A stretch of DNA of 64,000 nucleotides from Corynebacterium riegelii (GCF_016728505.1 NZ_CP068159.1:62001-126000), one strand, 5' to 3'. Positions 53,848 to 63,867 are shown, counted from the stretch's first letter. The notes: a model not told the origin generated them from the letters alone. A program made the numbers and translations.

Positions 53848-54432
53848 CTAACCGGCAGCTTGCAGCTGCTCCATCTCGCGCATCTCAGCGGTTTGCACCG
53901 CAATCATCTCTTTCGCCATCTTCTTCAGGGGGGCGTATCCGCCGTTGTCCACTTCGCCCTGCGTCATCGCGATGACCTCGGCATGGTGGTGGTGCATCAT
54001 CTCAAGAAACGCTGCTCGAAGCTCATCGCCGGAAAGGTTGCGGAACGCTTCAAGCTGCGAGGGTATGAACATGCCGTTGGCAATGTGGTGGGAGTGAAGC
54101 TCCATGTCGTCTTCGATCCCCCACTCGTCGGCCCACGCGAGCATCTGCTCGTTCTCCCGCTCCTGGCCTTCCTTAATACGCTGCGCGAGGTCACGAACAG
54201 CCGGGTCTTCCACATCGGAGGCGAGCAACACATCGGACATTTCGATGGCCTGATCGTGGTGCGGGACCATCATGCCAATAAAGTGCACGTCAACGTCGTT
54301 CGGGGTGCCATCGCCGCCAGCGTCGCTGCGGAATCGGGGAGCAACAAACAACGCCGCCAGTACAAGCAGTGCGATTGCCAGGATGGCGATGACTGCGGTG
54401 TACGGGCGGCGCGGAGAATGGTTTTTGGTCAT
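53848..54432 (-). CDS. DUF305 family membrane-anchored protein
   Basis: 194 residues. N-terminal anchor (12-32), then two histidine-rich repeats of the DUF305 type: HFIGMMVPHHDQAIEMSDVLL and FLEMMHHHHAEVIAMTQGE. The four-helix bundle resembles ferritin-like folds; metal or copper handling has been suggested for the family. The stop overlaps the pncA stop by three bases. Confidence 0.9.
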   Translation of the reverse strand: MTKNHSPRRPYTAVIAILAIALLVLAALFVAPRFRSDAGGDGTPNDVDVHFIGMMVPHHDQAIEMSDVLLASDVEDPAVRDLAQRIKEGQERENEQMLAWADEWGIEDDMELHSHHIANGMFIPSQLEAFRNLSGDELRAAFLEMMHHHHAEVIAMTQGEVDNGGYAPLKKMAKEMIAVQTAEMREMEQLQAAG

Positions 54433-54443
54433 ACCTGTTGATC

Positions 54444-54719
54444 TTAGCGTTGAGCCAACAGGCGCTGCAGCTCCTTGAGCTCGTTCTTGCGCTTGCGGCT
54501 GTTGAAGAACTTAATGCTCAGCAACGCGGCAACACCCACTGCGATGCCACCGATAACCTTCTGCACAGTCTCATCCTGCAGAAGGTTCTTCGCCTGGCCC
54601 TTTGCGTTGTCTGCAAGCGCAGAGGGGTTTGCGCGATCTGCCAACTCATCCAAAGTGCTGGCGAGCTGGGTGCGAGTACGAGCAAGCTCGCGCTCAATGT
54701 CGTTGATGTCACGTGCCAC
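54444..54719 (-). CDS. DUF3618 family protein
   Basis: 91 residues from GTG 54719. Soluble helical N-terminus (RDINDIERELARTRTQLAST) and one C-terminal membrane helix (about 55-75), the DUF3618 layout. Probable membrane-associated; function unknown. GGAG lies about 8 nt upstream of this GTG; TTG 54737 is a weaker alternative. Confidence 0.85.
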   Translation of the reverse strand: MARDINDIERELARTRTQLASTLDELADRANPSALADNAKGQAKNLLQDETVQKVIGGIAVGVAALLSIKFFNSRKRKNELKELQRLLAQR

Positions 54720-54791
54720 GGGTAGAACTCCAATCAAAACTTCTCAGTACTGCGAACCACACTAATAGAAAAACGTGTAAAACGGAGAGGC

Positions 54792-55262
54792 ATGACTGAG
54801 CAGATTCGACTTGAAGCGGGCGACACCGCCCCAGCATTCACCCTGACCAATGACCGTGGCGAGGAAGTCTCGCTGGCTGATTACGCAGGAAAGCGCGTCA
54901 TCGTCTACTTCTACCCCCGCGCCAACACTCCCGGCTGCACCACCGAGGCCTGCGATTTTACCAATGAGTGGTCCACCTTTGCGGATGCTGACGTGGCCGT
55001 TGTGGGCATCTCCCCCGACAAGCCGGAAGCACTGGCAAAGTTCCGCGCTGATCACGATCTGAAGGTGGAGCTGCTCTCCGACCCGTCGAAGGACGTGCTT
55101 CGCGCATGGGGCGCGTTTGGTGAGAAGAACAACTACGGCAAGATCGTCGAAGGTGTGATTCGCTCCACGTTCCTAGTTAACGACGGCAAAATCGAACAGT
55201 CCCAGTACAACGTCCGCGCCGCCGGCCACGTTGGCCGCATCCTGCGCGACTGGGGTATCTAG
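54792..55262 (+). CDS. bcp: Thiol peroxidase, Bcp/PrxQ type
   Basis: 156 residues. PRANTPGCTTEACDF carries the peroxidatic and resolving cysteines five residues apart; GDTAPAFTLTNDRGEEVSL is the usual N-terminus. Reduces peroxides with thioredoxin or mycoredoxin. GGAGAGG ribosome binding site before ATG. Confidence 0.96.
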   Translation: MTEQIRLEAGDTAPAFTLTNDRGEEVSLADYAGKRVIVYFYPRANTPGCTTEACDFTNEWSTFADADVAVVGISPDKPEALAKFRADHDLKVELLSDPSKDVLRAWGAFGEKNNYGKIVEGVIRSTFLVNDGKIEQSQYNVRAAGHVGRILRDWGI

Positions 55263-55272
55263 CCATAAGTGG

Positions 55273-55354
<82 letters not shown>

Positions 55355-55420
55355 ATGCGTTAGACACTCTACACTGCTTGACCATTTTGCCCCGCACCGC
55401 ACGGGGGTAAGGTGTGGGAT

Positions 55421-55858
55421 ATGAATGAACAACCAGAGCAACCGCGTCAACGTGTGCGCGTACGCGCCTGGCACATTCTCCTCCTGATCGCCGCGGTGAT
55501 AACCACCATCTTGCTGGCCAACTGGCAGTGGCAGCGCTACCAATCCGGCACCGGCACCTTCCAGAACCTGGGATACGCCCTGCAGTGGCCGTTCTTCGGG
55601 GCGTTCTTTGTCTACGCGTATCGCACCGGAATCCGGATGGAGAACGAAAAGATCGACGCCATCAACGCTGGCAAAGCAATGGAAGACATGTATGAGGCCG
55701 ATGTTGCCAAATACGGCGCAGACTCCTCCGCCGCTGGCCCAAAGGCGATTGATGAGTCCTTCTTGCCCGAACGCCCACACCTCGACATAGACGAGTACAA
55801 CGAGTTGTTAACGCCACAGCGTCGACACCAACCAGACCCAGAGAAAGGCAATTCATGA
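55421..55858 (+). CDS. Two-helix membrane protein, LprD/Rv1343c position
   Basis: 145 residues. Helices at about 17-37 and 48-66, then a soluble acidic tail. I do not recognise a named domain, but it occupies the position next to DUF3817 held by Rv1343c in mycobacteria. TAAGGT ends 7 nt before ATG 55421 (leaderless). Overlaps the DUF3817 gene by four bases (ATGA). Confidence 0.78.
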   Translation: MNEQPEQPRQRVRVRAWHILLLIAAVITTILLANWQWQRYQSGTGTFQNLGYALQWPFFGAFFVYAYRTGIRMENEKIDAINAGKAMEDMYEADVAKYGADSSAAGPKAIDESFLPERPHLDIDEYNELLTPQRRHQPDPEKGNS

Positions 55859-56244
55859 CGGAGCCCATTCAGGAGCCCACCCAGGAGTCTCTCCAGCAGC
55901 CCGCACAGCCTCGCATTCACCCGGAGCGTCAACGCCGCGTGCGCACTGCGCTGAACCTGTTTTCGGCAGCGGCTTGGCTCACCGGTGTGCTGCTGCTCTT
56001 GTTGGTGCTGCGCATGATCCTGGAGTACGGCTTCCACATGGATGTTGCAGCCCTGGCGTGGGTGGCACGCGTGCACGGTCTTGCGTACGTGCTGTTTTTG
56101 ATGACGTCGCTAAACCTGGGCACCACCGCCCGCTGGCCAGCGGCAACCTGGGTGGTTACCGCCATTTCTGGCGTGGTGCCGTTCTTGTCGTTTGTGGTGG
56201 AAGCGAAGCGTCGTAAAGAAGTGAAGCAGACCTTCCAGCTTTAA
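55855..56244 (+). CDS. DUF3817 family membrane protein
   Basis: 129 residues with a hydrophilic Pro/Gln/Glu-rich N-terminus and three helices (about 37-60, 66-90, 96-118). ARVHGLAYVLFLMTSLNLG is the family core. Translationally coupled to the gene upstream. Function unknown. Confidence 0.88.
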   Translation: MTEPIQEPTQESLQQPAQPRIHPERQRRVRTALNLFSAAAWLTGVLLLLLVLRMILEYGFHMDVAALAWVARVHGLAYVLFLMTSLNLGTTARWPAATWVVTAISGVVPFLSFVVEAKRRKEVKQTFQL

Positions 56245-56259
56245 GACGCAATACCGCAA

Positions 56260-56295
56260 CGCCCGCCCCGCGAAACTGTGGGAGCGGGCGTTTTT
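56260..56295 (+). terminator. Terminator of the DUF3817 operon
   Basis: CGCCCGC ... GCGGGCG followed by TTTTT, 16 bases past the stop. The sequence is a degenerate copy of the last codons of rdgB read on the opposite strand. Confidence 0.88.
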
Positions 56296-56424
56296 CACTT
56301 CCGCATTCAGTCTTACGTACGGCCGGCCTTACGTACGGACAGCCTTATGTCCTGCGCGGCTTCCCCCTCCCCAGCGCGTCTTCCCCACTGCCGGAATGAC
56401 CGGCCGGCGAACAGCGTCCAAACG

Positions 56425-56540
56425 CAGATATGCAGGGGAAGATATGCAGGTCTGCAGGTCACGGGATTTTTTCATTAAGGGGGCGCTTATTGAAAAAACG
56501 CTCTGACCATTGCTCCTGCATATCTTCCCCTGCATATTTG
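56425..56540. repeat. 116-bp interspersed palindromic element, copy B
   Basis: Reverse orientation relative to copy A at 3986-4101, same length, about 90% identical. One outer arm has a single mismatch (CAGATATGC against CAAATATGC). Lies in the DUF3817-rdgB intergenic region, where no gene is visible. Confidence 0.9.
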
Positions 56541-56630
56541 TTGAAAGCGGCCAGCCGGGCGCGGCGGACACGGCGAGCACGGCCAGTCGGCGCGGCGGTC
56601 GCGGCGGCGGGGACCAGCGCTAGGCCAGCC

Positions 56631-57263
56631 CTAGAGCAACGCCGCAATATGCGGTGCAAGCAGCCGCAACGCCTGCCCCCTGTGGGAGCGGGCGTTTTTC
56701 TCTTCCGCGGTCAGCTCTGCGGAGGAACGGCCGTCGGCGTCGTTAGGTGCAAACAGCGGGTCGTAGCCAAAGCCGTTCTCGCCACGCGGGGTGTACAGCA
56801 GCTGGCCCTCCCAGCGCCCTTCAGCGGTGAACTCCCGCAGCTCTTCGGCAGCACCGGCAGCAGCACCGGCACCAGAACCCGGCACCACCAGCGCACAGCA
56901 GGACACAAACGCCGCGGCACGCTGCTCGATGTCCTCCATCTGGGCGAGCAGGAGGCGGTTGTTCGCTTCATCATCGCCATGCGCACCCGACCAGCGCGCA
57001 GACAACACCCCCGGCATGCCACCCAGGGCATCCACGCTCAGACCGGAATCGTCCGCCACGCACGCATACCCTGTGGCACGTGCGCCCGCCCGGGCCTTGA
57101 TCAAGGCATTCTCGGCGAAGGTGAGGCCGGTTTCGCGTGGTTCGGGGTAGGCGGTGACGTCAGCAAGCGAAAGAAGCTCCACACCACGAATATCCAGATC
57201 TTGAAGCACCTGGTCTAACTCGCGGAGCTTCTTCGCGTTCCCGGAGGCTACGAGCAGCTTCAC
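56631..57263 (-). CDS. rdgB: dITP/XTP pyrophosphatase (RdgB/HAM1)
   Basis: 210 residues. [40 protein letters not shown] and [11 protein letters not shown] are HAM1 signatures. Removes non-canonical purine triphosphates from the pool. A Gly/Ala stretch ([13 protein letters not shown]) sits in a surface loop. Overlaps rph by four bases (ATGA) and is last in the clpS-to-rdgB operon. Confidence 0.95.
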   Translation of the reverse strand: MKLLVASGNAKKLRELDQVLQDLDIRGVELLSLADVTAYPEPRETGLTFAENALIKARAGARATGYACVADDSGLSVDALGGMPGVLSARWSGAHGDDEANNRLLLAQMEDIEQRAAAFVSCCALVVPGSGAGAAAGAAEELREFTAEGRWEGQLLYTPRGENGFGYDPLFAPNDADGRSSAELTAEEKNARSHRGQALRLLAPHIAALL

Positions 57264-57997
57264 AGGCCAAGCGCCTCTCGCTGCGCGCGGATCAGCTCGT
57301 TACAGCCCTTTTCTGCCACATCCAGCATCTGGTTGAGCTCGTCGCGGCCGAACAGGCCGTGTTCGCCGGTGCCCTGGATCTCCACGAAGTTGCCGCCTTC
57401 CTGCATCACCACATTCAGGTCAACCTCCGCGCGGGAGTCCTCGACGTAGGGGAGGTCGAGGCAGACGTGGCCGTCGATAATCCCGGCGCTGACTGCCGCA
57501 ATCGGGGCCAGAAGCGGCTCGCCCGGAACCACCCCACGCTCTTTCAGCACGTTGATCGCATCCGCCAACGCCACATACGCGCCGGTAATGGATGCGGTGC
57601 GGGTACCACCGTCAGCCTGCAGCACGTCACAGTCAATCTGGATGGTGTTCTCCCCCAGCTGGCTCAGATCCACCGCAGCGCGCAGCGAACGTCCCACCAG
57701 ACGGGAAATCTCGTGCGTGCGGCCCTTGACCTTGCCACGCATGGACTCACGCGGCATACGCTCATGCGTCGCGGCCGGCAGCATGGAGTACTCCGCAGTC
57801 AGCCACCCCTCGCCAGAATCCTTCTTAAAACGCGGCACGCCCTCTTCCACAGAAGCCGTACACATCACGCGAGTGTTACCAAACTCCACGAGCACGCTGC
57901 CCGCCGGGTTGGAGGTAAAACCGCGGGTGATGCGAACCGGACGCATTTCATCAAACGCGCGGCCATCCACGCGCGTAAACAAAGCTGGATCAGTCAT
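57260..57997 (-). CDS. rph: Ribonuclease PH
   Basis: 245 residues. [39 protein letters not shown] and [20 protein letters not shown] are RNase PH motifs. Trims tRNA 3' ends phosphorolytically. It lies 15 bases after the metallo-phosphodiesterase gene. Confidence 0.97.
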   Translation of the reverse strand: MTDPALFTRVDGRAFDEMRPVRITRGFTSNPAGSVLVEFGNTRVMCTASVEEGVPRFKKDSGEGWLTAEYSMLPAATHERMPRESMRGKVKGRTHEISRLVGRSLRAAVDLSQLGENTIQIDCDVLQADGGTRTASITGAYVALADAINVLKERGVVPGEPLLAPIAAVSAGIIDGHVCLDLPYVEDSRAEVDLNVVMQEGGNFVEIQGTGEHGLFGRDELNQMLDVAEKGCNELIRAQREALGL

Positions 57998-58012
57998 GCG
58001 ACCCAGCCTAAC

Positions 58013-58795
58013 TCACACGGTGAATTCCGCCCCCGCCTCACCAAGCACAATCGGACCATCAAACTGCGTGCGAGCAGCCTCCAGGGTGGCCTGCTTATCA
58101 CTCCACGGCTGGATGTGCACCAACACCAGCTTCTTCACCCCGGCTTCACGCGCAATGCGGCCGGCTTCCTCACCGGACAAGTGCATGCCCTCCGGCTGTC
58201 CCTCAGCCGAAGGCCCCCAGGCAGCCTCACACAAAAACAGGTCCGCACCCTGAGCTGCTTTGACTAGCGACGCCGTATAGCCGCTATCCCCCGAATACGT
58301 CAGCACTGCACCCGTGGCGTTGTCTTGGACACGCAACGCATGCGACTCTTCAGCGGGATGCTCCACCGCAAACGGCGTAATAGTCACGCCTTCGAATGTG
58401 ACGGCTTGGTGCTCCTGCCACACACCAACATCAAACGTATCCGTGATGTCAGTTGGTTTATCCGGCCCATCAGCACCCAGTTGGCCAATAAAATCCGCGG
58501 TAAAACTCGGCCCATACATCCGGTTCTTCCCCACCGCCGGGCGCTCCGGGTGGTAACGACGCCACACCAACAACGACGCCGTGTCCGAGCAATGATCCGC
58601 ATGCAAGTGAGAAAACGTCACGTGCGCTGCCGACGGATCAAAGCCCAGGTTACGAAGCCCAGCAAGCGCACCCGGCCCCAAATCCATCACGACGTCCGGG
58701 TTGCCCTCAGTGGACACCACGTACGAAGATCCGGGATTGCCCGGCGCGCCCAAGCTTCCAGAGCAACCGATGATGGTCAACTTCATGGATGACAC
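58013..58795 (-). CDS. MBL-fold phosphodiesterase (Rv1339-like, probable cyclic nucleotide)
   Basis: 260 residues. The metallo-beta-lactamase motif TFSHLHADHCSD, later histidines (AVEHPAEESHAL, LVHIQPWSD) and aspartate (TYSGDSGYT) form the two-metal site. Homologues of Rv1339 hydrolyse cAMP, and the gene has the same neighbours (murI, rph). ATG at 58795 or 58786 is possible. Confidence 0.85.
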   Translation of the reverse strand: MSSMKLTIIGCSGSLGAPGNPGSSYVVSTEGNPDVVMDLGPGALAGLRNLGFDPSAAHVTFSHLHADHCSDTASLLVWRRYHPERPAVGKNRMYGPSFTADFIGQLGADGPDKPTDITDTFDVGVWQEHQAVTFEGVTITPFAVEHPAEESHALRVQDNATGAVLTYSGDSGYTASLVKAAQGADLFLCEAAWGPSAEGQPEGMHLSGEEAGRIAREAGVKKLVLVHIQPWSDKQATLEAARTQFDGPIVLGEAGAEFTV

Positions 58796-58815
58796 TGTAC
58801 TAGGTACGCATGACT

Positions 58816-59640
58816 TCAGCGCTGCACGGCATGAATACGCGGGCCCAAAATACGTTCCGCAAGTTGGTCGAATTTCTCCGGATCGCCGGTGGACTCAAAC
58901 ACGCGAGTCGGTGCGGCAGCGCGGCCTGCTCCCGTGCCGGCTTCGGCGAGCATGTCCTGCTCAGTCAGCACACGCAGCACGTCCTTGGAGGTTTCCTCGG
59001 CAGAGCTGACTAGCGTCACGCCGTCTCCAATAGCCAGCTGAATCACGCCAGACAGCAACGGGTAGTGCGTACACCCAAGCACAAGGGTGTCCACGCCGGC
59101 TGCCTGCAGCGGCTCAAGGTAGCCCTGCGCCACCCCAAGGATCTGGCGGCCGGAGGTGATGCCGCGCTCCACAAACTCCACAAACGCCGGGCACGCCGCG
59201 GCGGTGACCTCCACAGAGGGGTTAAGTGCAAACAGGTCCTGGTACACCCCGGAGGTGATCGTGGCCTGGGTACCAATCACACCGACCCTGCCGTTGCGGG
59301 TTGTGGCCATGGCGCGGCGCACCGCCGGCTGGATCACTTCGACGACGGGAACGTTGTAGCGCTCCCGCGCGTCATGCAGAAAGGCGGCCGTGGCCGTGTT
59401 GCAGGCGATCACCAGCATCTTGCAGCCGCGTTCTACAAGCTCGTCGCTGATGCGCTGGGCGTGCGCGCGTACATCTGCAAGCGGCTGCGGGCCGTACGGG
59501 GCGTGCGCGGTATCGCCGATGTAGATCATGGACTCATGCGGCAGCTGATCCATCACCGCGCGCGCAACGGTGAGTCCGCCAACGCCGGAGTCAAAGATCC
59601 CTATCGGGGCTTGCGCATCCACAGCATCCACTTGATTCAC
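58816..59640 (-). CDS. murI: Glutamate racemase
   Basis: 274 residues. [17 protein letters not shown], catalytic cysteines in [11 protein letters not shown] and [13 protein letters not shown]. Supplies D-glutamate for peptidoglycan. The GTG start directly follows the rhomboid stop codon with no gap. Confidence 0.96.
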   Translation of the reverse strand: MNQVDAVDAQAPIGIFDSGVGGLTVARAVMDQLPHESMIYIGDTAHAPYGPQPLADVRAHAQRISDELVERGCKMLVIACNTATAAFLHDARERYNVPVVEVIQPAVRRAMATTRNGRVGVIGTQATITSGVYQDLFALNPSVEVTAAACPAFVEFVERGITSGRQILGVAQGYLEPLQAAGVDTLVLGCTHYPLLSGVIQLAIGDGVTLVSSAEETSKDVLRVLTEQDMLAEAGTGAGRAAAPTRVFESTGDPEKFDQLAERILGPRIHAVQR

Positions 59641-60480
59641 CTAACGCCTCTGGTTGCCAAACGGGTTCTGCTGAGACAACTGCTTCTCCAGTTGCTTGCG
59701 CTGGCGCTTCATCACCAGTGCTGGCGGGTCATCAGAGGTGATGATCATCGCAGCAACTGCACCACCAATCGCACCGAACAGGTGCGCCTGCCAGCTCACG
59801 CCCGGGTTGCCGGGGAACATACCCCACACCAAACCGGAGTACAGAAAACCAAGGGTGACGCCCAATACAATCTGCTGGCCGGAACGGTTAAAGAAGCCGC
59901 GCACAATCAGGTACGCCAGCCAGCCGTAGACAAGGCCGGATGCACCGACGTGGTTGGTGCCAATGCCGCCAAACAGCCACGTCCCAAGCCCACCGATAAT
60001 CACCACAAAAGCTGTGACCTCCCAGAACACACGCTTGCCGGAGTAGCCCACAAGGTACGCGAAAATCGCACCCGGCACGGTGTTGCCCAAAATGTGGTCC
60101 AGACTGCCGTGCAGCAGCGGGGAGGTGAAGATAAACGGCAGTGACGGCACGTCCAACGGGTGAATACCCATGTAGAGCAAGTTTCCGCCGAAGACGATCG
60201 AGTTGATGATAAACACCACCCAGATGGACAGCACGTATAGCGCCGCAAAGCGCAGGCCTGTGCGGCGTTGCGCCCTGCGTTTGCTCTTCGGCTGGCCGAA
60301 CTGTGGCCCAGGCTGGCCAGGCTGGCCGGGCTGCCCAGGCAGTCCAGGTTGGCCCTGGTAGAAGGCAGGCATCTGAGTTTCTGGGTGGCTAAACGGCCGC
60401 TGGAACGGTTTGCCGTAGCCGGGCTGGCCGGTGGGTCCGTAGCCCCAGCCGGGCGGGGTGTGGTGCTGGTTGTGATTCAT
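59641..60480 (-). CDS. Rhomboid-family intramembrane serine protease
   Basis: 279 residues. A Pro/Gly/Gln-rich cytoplasmic N-terminus (1-75) is followed by six membrane helices with catalytic serine in HVGASGLVYGWLAY and histidine in WQAHLFGAIGG. Matches Rv1337, which also lies next to murI. Substrates unknown. Confidence 0.9.
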   Translation of the reverse strand: MNHNQHHTPPGWGYGPTGQPGYGKPFQRPFSHPETQMPAFYQGQPGLPGQPGQPGQPGPQFGQPKSKRRAQRRTGLRFAALYVLSIWVVFIINSIVFGGNLLYMGIHPLDVPSLPFIFTSPLLHGSLDHILGNTVPGAIFAYLVGYSGKRVFWEVTAFVVIIGGLGTWLFGGIGTNHVGASGLVYGWLAYLIVRGFFNRSGQQIVLGVTLGFLYSGLVWGMFPGNPGVSWQAHLFGAIGGAVAAMIITSDDPPALVMKRQRKQLEKQLSQQNPFGNQRR

Positions 60481-60491
60481 CGTGGGCCAGC

Positions 60492-61478
60492 TTAGCTGGC
60501 TACCTCACGCCACGCCCGCACCCCATAGGCAGGCTCTGCGTGCATCACCGCATTCACAATTGCGGTTTCCACACACGTCGCGGCAGCTTCACCAAGAGCC
60601 ATATGCTTCTCGACGTCCAATGCAGCGCCCACTCCAGCCCCCACACCATCGCCACCCACGGACACCGCAAACAACGTGTCTCCGTCTAGGGGTGAATGCG
60701 CCGGTCGCACGGCACGCGCGATGCCGTCATGGCCGGTCATGGCCAGCCGCTTCAGGTGCGCTTTGTCCAACGGCGCGTCTGTGGCAATCACCCCGATGGT
60801 GGTGTTGAGCTTCGGCGTTGGGCGCTTGAGCGCTGCAAACGCCTCGGTGTCCACGGCTGGTTTGGACGGGTCGCCGTAGAACAACCCGGTGTTCGGATCA
60901 ATCACAGACCCAACCGGGTTGGCCACGATGAACGCGGCCACGGTGTACTCCCCAACTTTTTGCTGCGCAACACCGAAGCCGCCGCGCAGCACACCTGCGG
61001 TTGCGCCGCAGCCCGCACCCACGCTGCCGGAAACCCAGCCGCGGGCCAAGTCATCGTGCTGACTGTCTAGCGCAGCGCGCACAGCCGCCGCACCATCAGC
61101 AGCCACGGGGCGGTGCGCGGGATCGCCCACCACCAGATCAAAAATCACCGCCGCCGGCACGATAGGCACCACAGGTCCGTTGGGTACCTCATCACCAAAC
61201 ACCCGAAAACCCCGCCCGTGCTTTTCTAACTCCCCCATCGCCCCATCGGCAGCCGCCAGACCAAACGCAGAGCCGCCGCACAACAAAATCGCGCCGACCT
61301 TCTCCACCGTGTTGTACGGCTCCAACAGGTCAGTCTCACGCGTCCCCGGGCCACCGCCCCGGACGTCTACAGCCGCGCGCATACCCTCTGGATCCACGGG
61401 GACAATCGCTGTCACACCCGTATCGCCTAAGGATTGGTGGCCGATGGAAAGGGGCAACGAGACGTCCATAAGCAACAA
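60492..61478 (-). CDS. P1 family peptidase (DmpA/nylon hydrolase type)
   Basis: 328 residues, Ntn-fold enzyme. Self-processing at the Asn-Thr bond in PKLNTTIGVIATDAP would expose the catalytic threonine. GGGPGTRETDLL and GSAFGLAAADGAM are family motifs. Rv1333 occupies this site in mycobacteria. Physiological substrate unknown; ATG 61469 is an alternative start. Confidence 0.88.
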   Translation of the reverse strand: MLLMDVSLPLSIGHQSLGDTGVTAIVPVDPEGMRAAVDVRGGGPGTRETDLLEPYNTVEKVGAILLCGGSAFGLAAADGAMGELEKHGRGFRVFGDEVPNGPVVPIVPAAVIFDLVVGDPAHRPVAADGAAAVRAALDSQHDDLARGWVSGSVGAGCGATAGVLRGGFGVAQQKVGEYTVAAFIVANPVGSVIDPNTGLFYGDPSKPAVDTEAFAALKRPTPKLNTTIGVIATDAPLDKAHLKRLAMTGHDGIARAVRPAHSPLDGDTLFAVSVGGDGVGAGVGAALDVEKHMALGEAAATCVETAIVNAVMHAEPAYGVRAWREVAS

Positions 61479-61485
61479 GCCCTAC

Positions 61486-62025
61486 CTAGTCCAACATGGC
61501 TTCCAGCAAGGAGTCCTGGCACACCGCCAACCAGTCCATCAGCAACTGGCGGTTCTCCTGGGCGCGCTCCGTGCCCGACGTATCCTCAGACACGTACAAA
61601 CGCAGGTCATTGAGCGCAGCAACGAAACGTGGGGCGTCCTCCTGATCAATGGTCACCTCAACCCCACCAGTGGGGCCAAGTACCTCATTGACCACCTGCA
61701 GGTTCTCAAGCTTCGACTTAATAATGTCGTTCTCGTGCAGGCTGCGAAGCAGGCCGTTATCCCCGTCGAACTCCTGGTCCGCCTCCAACTCAAAGTCCGG
61801 CAGCAAACGCGCCAAACGTGGATCCTCCGGTGCTTCCGTATGGCCTGTGGAGACACCCATCATCTCCGCAAACTCATCCTTTGGGGCCGACTGGGCGCGC
61901 CCAATCAACGCCTCAGCAACCGTAGCCGTCAGGTTGCCAATCAACTCACGCTCAAGCGGGTCAAAACGGGTGGTGAACTTCACGCCAGAGCGCAACAACC
62001 CTTTCTTCCTACGCCATGCTTCCAT
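61486..62025 (-). CDS. DUF2017 family protein (Rv1332/AosR-like)
   Basis: 179 residues, soluble. FDPLERELIGNLTATVAEAL and the paired acidic regions match DUF2017; the mycobacterial homologue Rv1332 has been called AosR, a redox-responsive regulator. No CxxxC motif equivalent is obvious, since only one cysteine (AVCQDSLL) is present, so redox function here is doubtful. Three bases after clpS. Confidence 0.82.
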   Translation of the reverse strand: MEAWRRKKGLLRSGVKFTTRFDPLERELIGNLTATVAEALIGRAQSAPKDEFAEMMGVSTGHTEAPEDPRLARLLPDFELEADQEFDGDNGLLRSLHENDIIKSKLENLQVVNEVLGPTGGVEVTIDQEDAPRFVAALNDLRLYVSEDTSGTERAQENRQLLMDWLAVCQDSLLEAMLD

Positions 62026-62028
62026 GAT

Positions 62029-62376
62029 CTACCCCGCCTGCTGCATGGTTGCCCACAAACCGTGCGTGTGCAGCTTCTTCACGTCGGTTTCTACCTTGTC
62101 CTTCTCGCCCGAAGACACCACGGCCTTGCCCTCGGTGTGTACCTGCATCATCAACTCGGTGGCACGCTTGCGGTCATAGCCCAACACGGTTTGGAACACG
62201 TAGGCCACGTAACTCATCAAATTCACCGGGTCATCCCAGACGATGCACATCCACGGCAGGTTCTCGCTCGTGGTCACCTCAACCTCAATCGCCTCATCAA
62301 GCTCGGGCGAAGCGAGCGGGGAGGATGCACGCACCGACTTCGGGTTCGTCGCATTGGAGTGTGTCATGGGTTTCAT
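62029..62376 (-). CDS. clpS: ATP-dependent Clp protease adaptor ClpS
   Basis: 115 residues from ATG 62376. [20 protein letters not shown] is the N-degron binding core; [18 protein letters not shown] follows. Presents N-end rule substrates to ClpC. TACGCT ends 8 nt upstream, so probably leaderless. First gene of the eight-gene operon to rdgB. Confidence 0.95.
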   Translation of the reverse strand: MKPMTHSNATNPKSVRASSPLASPELDEAIEVEVTTSENLPWMCIVWDDPVNLMSYVAYVFQTVLGYDRKRATELMMQVHTEGKAVVSSGEKDKVETDVKKLHTHGLWATMQQAG

Positions 62377-62500
62377 GGCTCCACAGCGTACCCGAGCGGT
62401 CACACAAACAGCGCCGCATGACCACTGCAAGGCCACCGTATGACCACCGCATGACCGCCGTGTGCTCGCTGTGTGCCTGCCGAGGGTAGCCTTGAATACC

Positions 62501-63865
62501 ATGACCGAACAGACGCCGCAGCGTGTAAGCGATTACCGTAGCTCCACGTGCAATGAATCCACTGCGTTTCTTACAGACATGTATGAGCTGACCATGCTCG
62601 ACGCCGCGCTGCAGGACGGCACCGCCTTCCGCCAGTGTGCGTTTGAGGTGTTCACCAGGCGCCTGCCAGCGGAGCGTCGCTACGGAGTGGTCGCTGGCAC
62701 CGCGCGTGTGATCGACGCGATCACAAGCTTCCGTTTCACAGAAGAGCAGATCGCCTCTGCACCTTTCCTTTCGGACGAAGCGAAGCAGTACCTGCGCGAT
62801 TACACCTTCACCGGCGATATTGATGGCTACCGTGAGGGCGATCTGTACTTCCCCTACTCCCCCATCCTGACGGTGCGCGGCACGTTCGCCGAGTGCGTCA
62901 TTTTGGAAACCGTCATCTTGTCCATCTTCAACTCGGACTCTGCTGTTGCGTCTGCTGCTTCGCGCATGGTGTCTGCGGCGGACGGGAAGCCGATTATTGA
63001 GATGGGTTCGCGTCGCACCCACGAATTGGCTGCAGTCAGCGCGGCACGTGCAACCTACATCGCTGGCTTTGACGCAACGTCCAATATGGAGGCCTCCCAC
63101 CGCTATGGCATCCCGGCCTCCGGCACGGCTGCCCACGCGTGGACGCTGCTGCACGTGGATGAAAACGGCCAGCCGGACGAAAAGGCAGCGTTCAAGGCAC
63201 AAATTGACGCCGCCGGTGTGGATACCACGCTGCTTGTAGATACCTTCGACATCACCAAGGGCGTGGAACATGCCCTTGAAGTGGCGGGGACCAACTTGGG
63301 TGCGGTGCGTATTGACTCAGGCGATCTGGGCATCGTGTCACGCCGCGTACGCAAGCAGCTGGATGAGGCAGGCGCGTTTAACACCCGCATCATCGTCTCA
63401 TCTGATCTGGATGAGTTCACCATTGCTGGGCTTCGTAGTGACCCGGTTGATGGCTTTGGCGTTGGCACGTCTGTAGTCACCGGCTCCGGCGCACCGACTG
63501 CTGGCCTGGTGTACAAGTTGGTGGAGGTTGAAGGCCACGCTGTGGCAAAGCGCTCCTCCGGCAAACGCACCTACGGCGGCGCGAAGATTGCGCTGCGTGC
63601 CTACCGTGCGTCTGGCGTTGCTGTCGGCGAGGTGATTCTGCCTTTGGGTTCAGACGTTGAGCGCAAGCCCAACCTGGACTACCAGGAGCTGACGGTGCCA
63701 ATGATTCGCGGCGGCAAGGTTGTAGACGCAGACTTTGATCTGGAATCCGCACGTTCCCTGCACGCCCAGGCTCGTACGACCCTGCCGTGGGAAGGCCTGG
63801 CCCTTTCGCGCGGTGAGGCCGCGATCCCGACCAAGTTTGTCGGTTTCCCGGAGCCGGCCGAGTAA
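62501..63865 (+). CDS. pncB: Nicotinate phosphoribosyltransferase
   Basis: 454 residues. [35 protein letters not shown] and [13 protein letters not shown] are typical. Makes nicotinate mononucleotide in NAD salvage, the step after PncA, which is broken in this genome segment. Leaderless: TAGCCT ends 8 nt before ATG 62501. Divergent from clpS. Confidence 0.96.
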   Translation: MTEQTPQRVSDYRSSTCNESTAFLTDMYELTMLDAALQDGTAFRQCAFEVFTRRLPAERRYGVVAGTARVIDAITSFRFTEEQIASAPFLSDEAKQYLRDYTFTGDIDGYREGDLYFPYSPILTVRGTFAECVILETVILSIFNSDSAVASAASRMVSAADGKPIIEMGSRRTHELAAVSAARATYIAGFDATSNMEASHRYGIPASGTAAHAWTLLHVDENGQPDEKAAFKAQIDAAGVDTTLLVDTFDITKGVEHALEVAGTNLGAVRIDSGDLGIVSRRVRKQLDEAGAFNTRIIVSSDLDEFTIAGLRSDPVDGFGVGTSVVTGSGAPTAGLVYKLVEVEGHAVAKRSSGKRTYGGAKIALRAYRASGVAVGEVILPLGSDVERKPNLDYQELTVPMIRGGKVVDADFDLESARSLHAQARTTLPWEGLALSRGEAAIPTKFVGFPEPAE

Positions 63866-63867
63866 GC

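Larger units (their letters stand above)
51768..53851 (+). pseudogene. pncA: Nicotinamidase, interrupted by an insertion sequence
   Basis: The first 21 codons and 1 base (51768-51831, MTRALVIVDVQNDFCPGGSLA) are separated from the rest (53329-53851) by a 1497-bp IS with an 8-bp target repeat. Removing the IS and one repeat restores a continuous frame (SLATEKGDQVAAG). The active-site Asp (VDVQNDF), Lys (FFRKGAFTA), Cys (GIATDHCVRAT) and metal ligands (TQDWHIDPGSHF) are all present, so the gene was functional until the insertion. The break would abolish conversion of nicotinamide to nicotinate. Confidence 0.95.
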
